From positions 2,790,001-2,854,000 of the forward strand of contig NC_047069.1 in the NCBI RefSeq assembly GCF_902459465.1: a stretch of DNA of 64,000 nucleotides, read 5' to 3'. The position numbers and the translations under genes are program-made. Numbering within the stretch: the stretch's first letter is position 1; every line of letters begins with the position of its first letter. The stretch comes from Asterias rubens. Taxonomy: Eukaryota; Echinodermata; Asteroidea; Forcipulatida; Asteriidae. Below are positions 10,606-21,039 of the stretch, in pieces. The notes beneath the pieces are model-generated. The model made no database searches and was not told the DNA's origin. It worked only from the letters and a program-made list of their open reading frames with translations.

Positions 10606-11442
10606 CTGAAAAACAAATGAATAAATGGATAGGACTCAATACAATGACAATTAATTTGCAAATTACTTTCAGTCTGTTTAATTTGATGATTGTGAAAAAT
10701 GCAAAACATACGTTTGCTTTATTAAATTTTGTCCTATATTAGAAAAGTCAGTATTACTTTCCTAATAACTCACAAAGCACCTACGTGCAACTTTGAAATA
10801 CAGTAGGACAATAAACAGTAATCTGTTCATACTAGCAAGGTGACTACTATCAAGAGAACTCTGGTTAACTCCTTTTTAATTGCATTACTTGTTGTTATTT
10901 ATCCTTTCATTTAGAAATAGAAACTTCTTTATTGATGGTGTTGAATAGAAGAATGTAAATATTCAGAATGACAGTAGATAGAGTGGATTCAGTGATCATG
11001 TAGAAAGTATGTATAACAACAGCACTAGAGCCTGCAAGGTCATTTAATCAATCTCAATTATGATCCGACTTAAAATAAAATAAATTAACCAAGGCAACAC
11101 CTGGAGGAGTGAACAAATTTCCTGAGATATTACAATTGTTTGAATACTAAATAAAAAACAAATAATTAAAACCTATGTGGGGGACAAATGCCAGCATGAT
11201 AATGACCAAAGGGGCCTTGCAACCAAACAGGTCCCTCACTGCAGGTTTTAATGATCGATCTGTGTTGATAAGTTTGATTAAACTTTCTCAGATTTGGTTT
11301 CAGTTTTGGAAGAGTAATGACTTAATTTCACGAAATACTGTTCTACTGAAAACTACTCAACTGCAGTTTTTAAAACTGTTTGAACTGAGAGTTACAGCAT
11401 TAATACACCTCTAACTAAAGACTTAAATTGTAAAAGACTTAC
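10606..11442 (-). other. Intron between TRIM A coding exons
   Basis: 837 bp, donor GTAAGTC (preceded by ATA, not the usual AG) and acceptor TTTTTCAG. The copy B intron has exactly the same length and differs at only about 20 positions by hand count. It contains no repeat or ORF of note. Confidence 0.85.
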
Positions 11443-12700
11443 TATGTGGTAGGTCGATAGTTTTCTTCTGGTGTCCCGTAGTGTCGTAGATTACAACTCT
11501 GCTATTCCCGTAGTCTGCCACTGCCACCTCATCCCCAGGAATAGAGGCGTCAATATCCCTAGCCCGACTGATTCCTTCATCATACTCCAAACAAAGCTCC
11601 CACCTTGGCTCCTTCATAATCAGATTACCCAGGGAGAAGTCACAAACCCCTGGAGTGAATCTCAGATTGGAAAGGGTCGGATCTATCTTGGGTTGATTTT
11701 TATCTCTAAGTTCCTTCAAGTCCTGACTGATAGTAGAATAGACTGCAAGGAAGTCAGGAGCTAATGAACTCTTGCTGACATCTTTGGCGCTCTGCAATGA
11801 TTGCTGTATTTGCTGCAAGTTTACCCTCACTGCTTGCTCAAATTCCTCCAATTTCCTGCTGCGATATTTAAGGGTGGTTTGTATTTCATCCATGATGCGT
11901 CTTTCTTGAGCTGTTACCTCAGCCCTGATCTCATCCGCTCTGTTCTTCAAGTCTGCCATGGTTCTCTTAACTGCGATGTTTAGGTTGGCTTTCATTGTTG
12001 AGGCAGTTGCTTGAGATTGTTTAAGCTTCTTCATGGTTTCTTCAAGGGGAGTAAAGAGTTGAGCCAATGACTGTTTGTATGTGGATGAGGCTCGGTTGCA
12101 GTCAATATACTCATGTTGTGGATTACGGTGATCTATGACAGTACAAGCTTGGCAAATCATCACATCACAAGTTGTACAGTAGAACCACATCACTTCACCT
12201 TCATGAGTTTGGCATTCTGGACGGCGTTTTGGTTTTCTGTCTTTGCTTGCAATCTTCCCATCACTTATGTCTTTCAAAGTGTTTACTGTGTGGCTTTTCT
12301 GGTGCATTTTGTAGCAGTTTGCACAAAAGATCGCAGGGCAGTCAAAACAGAAATGAGTTGCCTCATTTTTGTCCTTACATAGTTTACAAACCCACTGGTT
12401 GTCTTCAGATAAGCTGACCAGCTTCAGTTGATCTGCAAGACCAGTTATGTTGAAATTAGTCTTGAGAGCTTGAACATCTTTCTGATGAAGTTGTGTCTTT
12501 TTTCGACACACAGGACAAATAAGCATCGTAGCATCTTTGTAGTTTGTAGACTGGTATTTCTGCAAACAGATTTTACAGAAGCTGTGCAGACAGTCAAGAA
12601 CTCTGGGATCATTATACTGCTCGTAGCAAATACCACACTCCAGATGATTCTGGACAATTTTCTGAAGAGCTGAAACCTTTGGTGGGTTTGATGAAGCCAT
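11443..12700 (-). CDS. TRIM-NHL gene A, RING/B-box/coiled-coil exon
   Basis: Encodes residues 1-419 of a predicted E3 ubiquitin ligase. The start at 12,700 (MASSNPPK) is preferred over the in-frame ATG upstream, because an acceptor (CCTGTTTTCAG) lies 6 nt before it. A C3HC4 RING is complete: C22, C25, C37, H39, C42, C45, C62, C65. B-box 1 runs from C105 to H137 and B-box 2 from C163 to H196. A coiled coil covers about 205-330, followed by the first NHL blade (about 385-415). No filamin domain is seen. The RING would recruit an E2, the coiled coil dimerise, and the propeller bind the target. The donor is at 11,442. All zinc ligands are intact, so the gene looks functional. Confidence 0.95.
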
Positions 12701-12881
12701 TTTATCTGAAAACAGGGTCAAAGGAGCAAAACATTACTTTTTAAATAAGATTAAGCATTCAGTTTATTAGAACCACTTTCAGTACACGTCTTTAAACTGA
12801 TAGATCATGGCATCAATACAAATAAAACACTTGTACTCAGCAGTTTGAATTTCTAAAGAAAAGTACTTCACCATTCACCAA

Positions 12882-13032
12882 TGTGTGATAAGCGCTGTAT
12901 ACTCAGTGCTTTCCACTGAGTGATGCAGACACAAATCCCAAGCAACCTACTCAGGTTGGATTCAAACCCATGACCTACAGCATCCTAGAGCTGATAACTA
13001 AACTACTACCCCACTGAGCATCCCAGCACAGA
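12882..13032 (-). repeat. tRNA-derived SINE (copy A)
   Basis: On the minus strand there is a tRNA-like head with TAGTTTAGTTATCAG as A box and GGGTTTGAATCC as B box. A tail follows with CACTGAGTATACAGCGCTT. This tail type recurs near 3,840, 39,290 and 43,620, linking several SINEs here into one group. Copy B is at 56,040-56,196. Confidence 0.7.
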
Positions 13033-13057
13033 GTGATGAGAATCCTGTAATTGATAA

Positions 13058-13203
13058 GGGAATAAAAGGGTAGCGACAAGTTCTTCAACGTACATTTAAA
13101 GCCGGCAGAGTCGGCGGTTGTGTGATGGGCCTTTATCGCATGGCAACAACCCTGCAAGGTTTTAAACGGACGTTTAAGAACGAGTCACTACTCTTTTATT
13201 CCC
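13058..13203. mobile_element. Short foldback MITE, only in copy A
   Basis: Imperfect inverted repeat of about 146 bp. The left arm starts GGGAATAAAAGGGTAGCGAC and the right arm ends CACTACTCTTTTATTCCC; the centre contains GCCGGCAGAGTCGGC. Copy B has no counterpart because the interval is replaced by the foldback/DIRS insertion. Confidence 0.65.
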
Positions 13204-13763
13204 ATTCATAAATGCCCTTTTGTTAAAAAACATTTCAAAAATACAATTATAGACTGTTTAATAGTTGAAAATTCAAGGTTTGAAATATTTTTTTTCAAAA
13301 ACTTTGTGAAGAATCTGTTTGATGTGTGTGGGTTGTGTGTATGCGCACACGCTTAGATTACGAGCTGTTACTATAGCTATGAATTGCGTTCCGCGTGATA
13401 ATCTTGCGCGCCCGACACGCGGAAACCAGTTGGTTATAATTACTGGTATTTATGAATGCCTAATTAATGCTAATCTCACATCAGTGTTTGGTTTAATAAA
13501 CCCATCAACCTGAAATTAAAGTTAAAGTTATAATATCTTTCTGGGTATGTGTCAAAACTCTTAAATTTTGTACAATTGTGTCCAGAACAAATAATGTACC
13601 TATGCCTAAGATGTAATTAACATTTGATCAAAGCTAAACATGAAATGTCACCAGTTATGACAAATTAAATATACATAAGTCTTGTTTATGCCAGTTACAC
13701 AAAACTGTTTTCTTTAAATAAATGTTGAGACTTGTATAATAAAAGATGGTGTACATGTAAAGT

Positions 13764-13995
13764 TCAAACCAAGGAGTCTACAAGACACCCAGACACCCCT
13801 CTGACTAACACCATGACATGAGGCACATGTAAACTGAAGATGAGATTGAGTTTCTAAATTCAAACCAAGGAGTCTACAAGACACCTAGACACCCCTCTGA
13901 CTAACACCATGACATGAGGCACATGTAAACTGAAGACGAGATTGAGTTTCTAAATTCAAACCAGAGAGTCTACATGACACCCATGCAAACCTCTG
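13764..13995 (-). repeat. 96-bp minisatellite, about 2 units (copy A)
   Basis: Units start at 13,764, 13,860 and 13,956 (partial). The period is a multiple of three. Copy B has about eight units at 62,283-63,090. Confidence 0.93.
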
Positions 13996-14153
13996 ATTTA
14001 AAAAAAAAACCTTGCCTGTGAATTAATAACTTTTTAACAAAGCTGAGTACATTGATAAAGGCTAATTGCTGAAATAAATAAATAGTTACATTTAGGCCTA
14101 TCAAAGCCCAGAGTTTGAGAAAAGGTTTAATTTTTTTAATGATTTGTACTTAC

Positions 14154-14410
14154 CTCTGTACCTTGTCGCTGTGTACTGTAAACACTGTCAAATATCGCTG
14201 ATCACAGCTATACGTACTACTGAGGTCTTCTCACGAACAATGTTCCAAGCGAAAATGGCGCTGGCGACAAATTGTTTTACCTTTTGACTCCAAGAGTCAT
14301 GTAGCAGATATTTACAAAAGGTCCCTAGAGTTGGATGTCTGGTACAGCCGGGTACAGCAAATAAAGAACAAACAATCCAGTAGTGGACTTTCAACTTGGT
14401 ACATCCATGA
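14154..14410 (-). promoter_or_regulatory. Probable 5' UTR exon and core promoter of TRIM-NHL gene A
   Basis: A near-perfect donor (ACAGAG|GTAAGTAC) ends an exon candidate at 14,154 that could splice to the TRIM acceptor at 12,706. The exon extends right to somewhere before the MITE at 14,414. It contains the YY1-like element AAAATGGCGCTGGCG (14,252-14,266), which on the minus strand reads CGCCATTTT, common at metazoan transcription starts. A plus-strand frame of about 54 codons ends at 14,418, which leaves open a different gene on that strand. The copy B equivalent is 63,252-63,508. Confidence 0.45.
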
Positions 14411-14413
14411 AGT

Positions 14414-14799
14414 TTAAAGGCACTGGACACTATTGGTAATTACTGAAAATAATTGGTAGCATAAAAATTTACTTGGTAACAACCAATGGTGAGCTGTTGA
14501 TAGTATAAAACATTGTGAGAAACGGCTCCCTCTGAAAAAACGTAGTGTTCGAGAAAGAAGCAACTTTCCACATATTTGATTTTGAGACCTCAGATTAAGA
14601 ATTCAAGGTCTCGAAATCAACCATCTCAACGCACACAACTTCGTGTGACAAGGGTGTTTTTTCTTTTATTATTCTCTTGCAACTTCGACAATTAATTGAG
14701 CTTAAATTTCCACAGGTTTGTTTTTGTTTGCATATCTTGAGATACACCAAGTGAGAAGATTGGTCTTTGACAATTACCAATAGTGTCCAGTGTCTTTAA
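14414..14799. mobile_element. MITE, GGACACTATTGG family (copy A)
   Basis: TTAA at both ends, ends GGCACTGGACACTATTGGTA and TACCAATAGTGTCCAGTGTC. Its internal hairpin arms read GACCTCAGATT and AATTCAAGGTC, so they are partly mismatched. It directly abuts the TRIM A promoter exon. Confidence 0.85.
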
Positions 14800-15059
14800 A
14801 AGACTTGAAGCTAAACCTATTGTGGTGTGTTTGTACATGAACTTATGTACACTTGCTGTTTGCCTGCGCTGCGCAACAACATTTGTTATCTATCTATATA
14901 GGTGTAATGCAAATATTAAAAGTAAGACAGCTAACACATGTACATTGCCTGATCACGTATTTGATGTTATGTTTCATCATAACTTGTTGTTTTCTAAAAT
15001 GTCTTAAATGAACAGTGCAAAGTGAAATTCCCTTTGATATGTTTTATGTGTAGACACAC

Positions 15060-15445
15060 TTAAAGACACTAGACACTATTGGTTATTACTCAAAATAATT
15101 GTTAGCACAAACTAACATGTACTTGGTTATGAGCAAAGAGAGCTGATGATAGTATAAAACCTTGTGAGAAACGGCTCCCTCTGAAGTAACATAGTTTTGG
15201 AGAAAGAAGTAAGCTCTCACTAAAATATTTGAATTGATTTTAAGACCTCAGCAGAGGTCTTGAAATCAAACATCTGAACAGGAAGCTCACAACTTGTGCG
15301 ACAAAGGTGTTTTTTTACTTCAAATATTCAACTTTGATGACCCATTGAGTTTAATTTTCACAGGTTTGTTATTTATGCTGATGTTGAGATACACAAGTGA
15401 GAAGACTGGTCTCTGACAATTACCAAAAGTGTACAGTGCCTTTAA
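15060..15445. mobile_element. MITE, GGACACTATTGG family, flanked by a 45-bp direct repeat
   Basis: TTAA at both ends with the usual inverted termini. Host sequence AAATGAACAGTG(C/G)AAA(G/C)TG is present on both sides (about 15,006-15,049 and 15,444-15,487), far longer than the 4-bp target site. Confidence 0.75.
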
Positions 15446-15578
15446 ATGAACAGTGGAAACTGAAATTCCCTTCGCATGTTTTAAAGAGGTAAAGGCAAGA
15501 ATGTGTCAAGATACACTTCTCCAGAGTGAACCAATTCATCACTACTTCAAATGTCAGACTCATTTGTATGGCACTTAC

Positions 15579-15654
15579 CGTTCAATGTGCAAACATAAAG
15601 AGGAGCTTTCTTCTTGTTCCTTTACTTTTACTTTAGTTCCTTCCGGCACCAAGT
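15579..15654 (-). CDS. Candidate internal exon of an unidentified gene
   Basis: A 76-bp minus-strand interval with strong borders. The acceptor is a long pyrimidine tract ending TTTGTTTCAAAG and the donor is GAACG|GTAAGTGCC. One frame is fully open and reads DLVPEGTKVKVKEQEESSS, then LCLHIE. The product is not recognised. No neighbouring exon is identified, and it is outside the segmental duplication. It could be an upstream exon of the TRIM gene or of a gene entering from the right. Confidence 0.35.
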
Positions 15655-15699
15655 CTTTGAAACAAATCAAAAAGAATAATAAATAATAAATTTGACGGA

Positions 15700-16870
15700 T
15701 TTGCTCATAAGCAAACTATGCCAAATGTAATCAATTTTGAATGTCAAAATTGAAATATGATTAACCCTGGATGAAGTCACTATGGGCACCGTGGCTCCCA
15801 ACCAAATGGTTTTTAATCTGCCACCCCTGGAAACAAAAACCACTGGAACTGTAATTTCAGTTTATCCTGTAAGGTTGAATTACAGACATTGCTGCCCAAT
15901 TTAGCCTGGGGTCAGGGAAAAACAGCTGATTAGTCCATCAGTGCATGTCTTGGGCATTGCTGTGCCTATGCAGTATTAGTGGTTTAGTAAGTGTTAATTG
16001 TTTGTTCTTTGTTTAGTTAGAGGGTGCTATACATACTTCAGAAGACCTCACATATGTACTAGCATGGTCCAGGGGCTTAAAACTATAGTTTATTGGGGTG
16101 TGTCTTGTCAGTAAGGGACTGACCAGGGCATTAGCTTTTTTTTTTCTCTCCATGGGACTGGTGTACTGTGTACAATACATACACAGTGCACTATCTATGT
16201 AGTATACTATACATAGGGTTGTGAATTTAGTTGTCATCCACTCCAAAATTAAATAAATACTATCGACATCTCCTCAGGATACTTATAGCTTCCCTACAAA
16301 GTTAGAAAAAAGCATAAAGAAAGTCATTTATCCACATTTGAACTCAATTATGATATGCAAGAACACTAATAGGCACTGCAACTCCCAAACACCGAGTCGG
16401 TGTGCGCAAAATGTATGGGACGCTTTCCAGGGTTAAACTGTAGGTATTTCTATAATGTTACTTATAAAAGAGACGTTTGGTAAGTTTAATTAACTTCTTT
16501 GGAAAGAAATTGAAGTGTAATGTTCCAAGTTTCAAGACTGATGAAGAAGGTAATGAACACAAATCCTAAAAAGAGGACAAATTGTGAATCGTAAACAACA
16601 TGACCAAATGGCGTTATATTTCAAACATTCATGACGGACATTATCTTTTGGGGTCTAAACTTTTGATGAAGAATAAATTATGAATTGGAGGAACCTTTCG
16701 AGCTTGAACCAATGAACTCAAGCCAGCGTGGCCATGGTTGTGGAAAACATGTTGTTCTCTTAATTAATAACATTTAATGAATTATGAGTTTCTTACATGT
16801 ACATGTACACTAACCATATAAGTGGACCAAAGTTCTTTCATTTCATTCGTTTAAGATGAACAAAAAACAA
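15700..16870. other. Unassigned single-copy DNA
   Basis: No exon, repeat family or RNA gene that I can support. Short open frames on both strands are not flanked by convincing splice sites. Confidence 0.5.
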
Positions 16871-16875
16871 AGTGA

Positions 16876-16975
16876 CTATAGAGCGTTAATTGAACCAATG
16901 ACCTCAGCAAAAACGCAACCCCCTCTACCAACTGAGCTATACATGTAGGTGGTAGTCTCCCTATTTGTCAATATT
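16876..16975 (-). repeat. tRNA-derived SINE fragment
   Basis: Minus strand reads ATAGCTCAGTTGGTAGAG, a canonical A-box region, followed by GGTCATTGGTTCAATT as a decayed B box. The anticodon arm does not fold as in a functional tRNA. Confidence 0.6.
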
Positions 16976-17519
16976 CTTTGCTTGTGGGTGCCAGTCATAA
17001 GCCATACAACCTTTAACTGCGGTATAGCCAATGGATTACACCCAAGTTTGCGATACAACCTGGGAAGCAGCAACTCACCTTAAAGGGGAGGGGACAACTT
17101 TTTCAAATGACAATTACAACCTCAAGGAAAACTGACTGGGTAAATTTTCAAACACTTCAGGTTTTACCAAGGTCTTTTTCAGCACCTTTTATATGGGTGC
17201 CTCAGAGTGCTTATTACCTTGTAAGACACTGGCATGTTAAGTTGTTGAACTATAAGACCTATGTGATGTACCATAGAGCAAGCTGGGCCTTGCTTTATAG
17301 ATGTACATAGCATCCTATATAACCTGCAGTAGACCATGCCAGATACACTGGGGCAACTCTCTCAATGTTTTGAACATGGTGGGAAAAACTGAGTGTCAAA
17401 ATGTTACAATGTGAGTTTCTAATGCCTCCCAAAACAAAATAATTGAAAGCCACAAGAATGAAAAAGGAACTCTGGAGCTCGCTACTCTTGCTAAATTAAA
17501 CGGATTATGATAACTATTT

Positions 17520-18790
17520 ATAAAATTTGAAATCAGGCAAAGAAATGTATAATATTGAAAACAAGGGAAACATTTAGTTCAGTATTCCAAAGAGTACACG
17601 TAGGCGCTACTTTTATCTAATGTACACAATAATCACTGGATGCAATAACATGTACAGTAGCTGATAACAGACCTAAATGTACAAGTACTTCAAAACTCAA
17701 GTTTCGTATTTAAAGTCCACAATTGTTCATTACTAACAGCCATTTTCCAATTAACTTATAATATTGATAACTGATCATTATAAATGGTTGTTTCCAAGTC
17801 CCGGACTGTTCTCGAGTGATTTAATTGCAGTCCTTGGCAGCCTTTACAAAGATTTTTATAAACAATTCACGTAAGCCTTCTTGTAAAAGATACCCCTTAT
17901 CGATTATACATCTTTGTGTGTTCAACATTTTAAACGAGTTTGGAAAATTATAGGGCCTAACTTTTTTATTTCATTTTGTGTGTGAACCCTATTACAGTTT
18001 GTTTGTCATGCTTATAGGCAAGTAAGAACAAAAATCGTCTAAGATCACAGATTTACATAAAACTTACACAGTCTAATGAAGATGATAGTAACAAACATCC
18101 CTTGAAATATTACTGTCTAAAATGTCATATTTGATGAGAAATAAATAAAACTAATTTCCCGTTTTGAGTTTATCACTGGGTGAGCGTTTTATTAACTTTT
18201 TTTTAATAAATAGATGTCATGCAAAATGCATTAGCGTTTTTCACTTCTCGTTCTACAGGTTTGTCCAGTTACATGTAGATGTACATTGACGGATTATAAA
18301 ATAGTGCTAACACTGCCAGCAACTGTTTTGTTAGCAAAAAACATCACAGGCATGTTACTCGAATGGGATTCGAACCCACAACATTTGCAATTCTAGAGCA
18401 GTATCTTACCAACTAGACTACCAATGTTGCCCGGTAGCTAGAGGCACTTCAAATCCTATGTTTTGGCAGCGGGTACCGCAACAATATAAGAGATGTTAAA
18501 TTCGCATCGATATAAGCACCGACATATTGTAAGAGATATTAAATTTGCATGTTATAAAAAAACTACAAACTGAAATCATGGGATATCTTTAAATCGGTAT
18601 TCTTAAAAAGTGCGCCTACACTTTAATCCAAAGTATACAATATTCACTGGATGTGCTCTGACAGTAGCAACAAACCTAGACATACTTCAAACTGTTTTCG
18701 TGTTTAAAGTCCAAGTTCATTATCAATAGCCATACTCCAATAAACTGATAATCTGGCCATTGATCATTATAAATGGTTATTTGTTCGATC
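17520..18790 (+). repeat. Old direct duplication of about 1 kb spacing around a SINE
   Basis: Segment 17,520-17,815 is repeated in diverged form at about 18,550-18,790. Shared landmarks include ATTCACTGGATG / AATCACTGGATG and TGATCATTATAAATGGTT. A SINE sits between them at 18,345-18,475. Confidence 0.6.
18345..18475 (-). repeat. tRNA-derived SINE
   Basis: Minus strand: TGGTAGTCTAGTTGGTAAGA (A-box region), GGGTTCGAATCCCA (B box) and the downstream motif AACATGCCTGTGAT. The same family occurs at 25,760, 39,080, 43,330 and 43,490, where the motif reads AATATGCCTGTGAT. Confidence 0.75.
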
Positions 18791-18974
18791 TTTGACTATA
18801 ACAACAAGTAGCTCTGTGCACAGTTTGTACATCATTAGCCCTGTACCTATATTACGTGTTATTTATTTGTTGATTTTATCTGGACTGGAAAAACCACAGT
18901 TGGGAAATCTAAGAGACAGCACCACCTCATCTTGAATACCATTAAAAAGTTAACAAACAATAGGAAGAAAATAA

Positions 18975-20092
18975 AACCAAAAACTGGAGTCTCATTTAAC
19001 TATGTTAGCACAACAGTTTTTTTTTAATGTTTCAATTTTTTTTGCATGGGTGTCAATCTGTCTTGAAAGATGGGGGGGGGGGTCATCGTTAGTCTCAGCA
19101 GTTATGGCGTGGGGTCCGAGGCCTGCTTTAGGGCCCTGAAAATGTTTAGGTCGTAGATACTCTCTGGGGCAATCTTCTTTTTAGGGACATCTTTTGACGC
19201 TTTCAATTCATCTGATATGATTTAACCCTTCGGTGCGTCCACCAAAACACGTCAATATGGACTTTCATAAGCAGTCATAACTTAAAAACGAAAACACCCA
19301 CATTTATTGCCCTCACTTATTGTTTGGAGCAATCGTTGAGCTTCATTTGGTGTGATGTTCAACAGGGGGTGCTATTGAAAATGTTTAAGAAAAAACATGG
19401 TTTAAGGAAAACATGGTTTAAACACATCTTTGTTTTGTTTTTGTTTTTAAATTAATCTGTGCACCAAAGGGTTAAAAGTAATAAAACTATGCATTACAAG
19501 CTAGTTCACAATTTAAATTGTTGGACCTTTTTTTTGCTGTGATATGATGAGTCTGAGGGGGTGATTTGCCTTCCTCAGAAGTTTCAATTGTTGGGATTTA
19601 AGGTCTATTGTAAGCCATTTGGTAAAGCATTTTGCTATGATGTTGGTTATTATATTTGAAAGACAACTCAATTATAGCTTTGTAGCCATATTATTTTTGC
19701 ATATTTAGTGTTCAGACGCCATTTAAAACTAATCATCGCCAAGGGAGGGGGGGATCCAGGGCGAAGTTTTTAATAAATTTATTTTTTATTTGTTTAATTT
19801 TTTTTTCTTGGGGGGGGGGGGGGGGGGGTGGGGGAGATTGGGCCAAAAAGATCATGTGTCAGAGTATGTGCAGAACCAAAGCCTTTTACGGGTTGGGGTC
19901 CGGGAAAATTGTGCATTCTAGATGCTCTGTGGTGCACTCTTAGGCCATTTATAGATGTTTAAGTGATGAACGAAACAGAACATGAGCCTTTACTACTCGA
20001 GCAGCAGTAGAGCCTCTTAGATTACCAGCATCTTTAAACAGCTACTTGAGCAGAATATTTTTAACGGAAATGCTATTTTAACTTGTTTTTAA
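18975..20092 (+). repeat. Local duplication, first copy, with long G runs
   Basis: Matches 23,495-24,560 in order: the GGAGTCTCATTTA block, TCTTGAAAGATGGGGG, TTTAACCCTTCGGTG, CACGTCAATATGGACTTTC, AACAGGGGGTGCTATTG, a long G run (19,811-19,829), then GCAGCAGTAGAGCCTCTTAG. The interval to the next shared block in this copy holds an extra ~860 bp (20,093-20,955). Confidence 0.85.
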
Positions 20093-20955
20093 TGCATTTG
20101 TTCACCATTTCAATGTAGTTTTGATATGCGTACACTTCTGAACTTTTCGTAATTATCGATTAAAATATCAGGCCCCAACCTCAAGGTTTTGAAAAGCTAA
20201 AAACACTTCTGCCGTTGACGGCGCACGCAAACCTGACAATGCTTTGACATCAGGTCTTGGAGTGACACGACAATTAACATGACAATGCTTTGACGTCAGG
20301 TCTTGGAGTTTGCTTTGTTATACCTCTACGCTGCAACAAAGCAGCTATACAAATCGGTGCTCCCAACTACGACAGATCACGAGTGATTACGTCACAGAGC
20401 TTTTGTTTACACAATTAAAACAAATTTATAGTCATGTGACTCAATATCCTTAACTTAATGATTTAACATTTTTTTAAATGAAATTCCTCAAAGTTCATGA
20501 CTTGACATTTTCGTTCAAGCAGGTCTTTAAGGGTGGAACTGCCTAATTGATACAAGAAACAGAACAATATGCCATCAAAATCGAGAAGTAGAATTTGGGC
20601 CTTTTGGATTTTGGAAATACTTTTATTTCCAATCAAAAGAAAAAGAAAAAAGGATGTCTGGTTGATTGCTTGAAATGCTTGCACGCTTGTAAGAAGAAAA
20701 TATAAAGCAAATGTCTCAATGGATATGGTCTTAAACAGAACACAGTTAATAACAGCCTTGCGTACGAAGTTACTTGGGACAGAAATGGCCAGCATTACTC
20801 AAACTAGCCATAGAGGCCACAGAACGGCAGTGACAGACAGAGACAGCGTGTCACTTTAAAATAAATGAGAAAATAGAATTAGCTGTTGCAAACAACTTAC
20901 CAACCAAATGGACCAAGGGTATAAATGCAAAAAAAATAGTTAATGGCCTGACTTT
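20093..20955. other. Segment present only in the first copy of the local duplication
   Basis: Contains a duplicated phrase GACAATGCTTTGACATCAGG (about 20,237) and GACAATGCTTTGACGTCAGG (about 20,281). A CRE-like GATTACGTCACAG (about 20,385) is also present. A minus-strand frame of 110 codons (20,795-20,463) is the longest open frame in the region. It is Leu/Phe/Ile-rich, unrecognised, and has no clear splice partners. A donor-like TTG|GTAAGTTG lies at about 20,902 on the minus strand. I cannot tell whether it is an insertion or a deletion from the other copy. Confidence 0.4.
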
Positions 20956-21039
20956 AAAATAAACATACAGTAACTACAAGACTTTGAAAGTAAATACTCT
21001 GGTGATGGCAGTTGCCGAAAAAGATATACAAGAGTTACC

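Larger units (their letters stand above)
12706..14153 (-). other. First intron of TRIM-NHL gene A
   Basis: Inferred 5' UTR intron of 1,448 bp between a donor at 14,153 (GAG|GTAAGTAC) and the acceptor at 12,706. It contains a SINE, a foldback MITE and the short 96-bp minisatellite. The same intron in gene B is 7,369 bp (55,883-63,251), mostly because of the DIRS insertion. Confidence 0.55.
1..14895 (+). repeat. Segmental duplication, copy A
   Basis: This block is collinear with 43,729-63,990 in the same orientation, at roughly 96-98% identity by eye, and includes a complete TRIM-NHL gene. The offset between copies falls from 43,728 at the start to about 43,177 at the TRIM gene because of minisatellite and indel differences. 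The left limit is the window edge, so the true breakpoint is not visible. The right limit lies near 14,895, where similarity to copy B fades at the window end. SINEs, MITEs and the palindromic element sit at the same places in both copies, so they were present before duplication. Confidence 0.95.

Noticed and set aside
12113..12382. Plus-strand frames over the TRIM exons
   Set aside because: They are antisense shadows of the RING/B-box exon; the same shadows appear in copy B.
18345..18475. tRNA gene on the minus strand
   Set aside because: A and B boxes are present, but the acceptor and anticodon stems do not pair and the same sequence continues into a shared SINE body.
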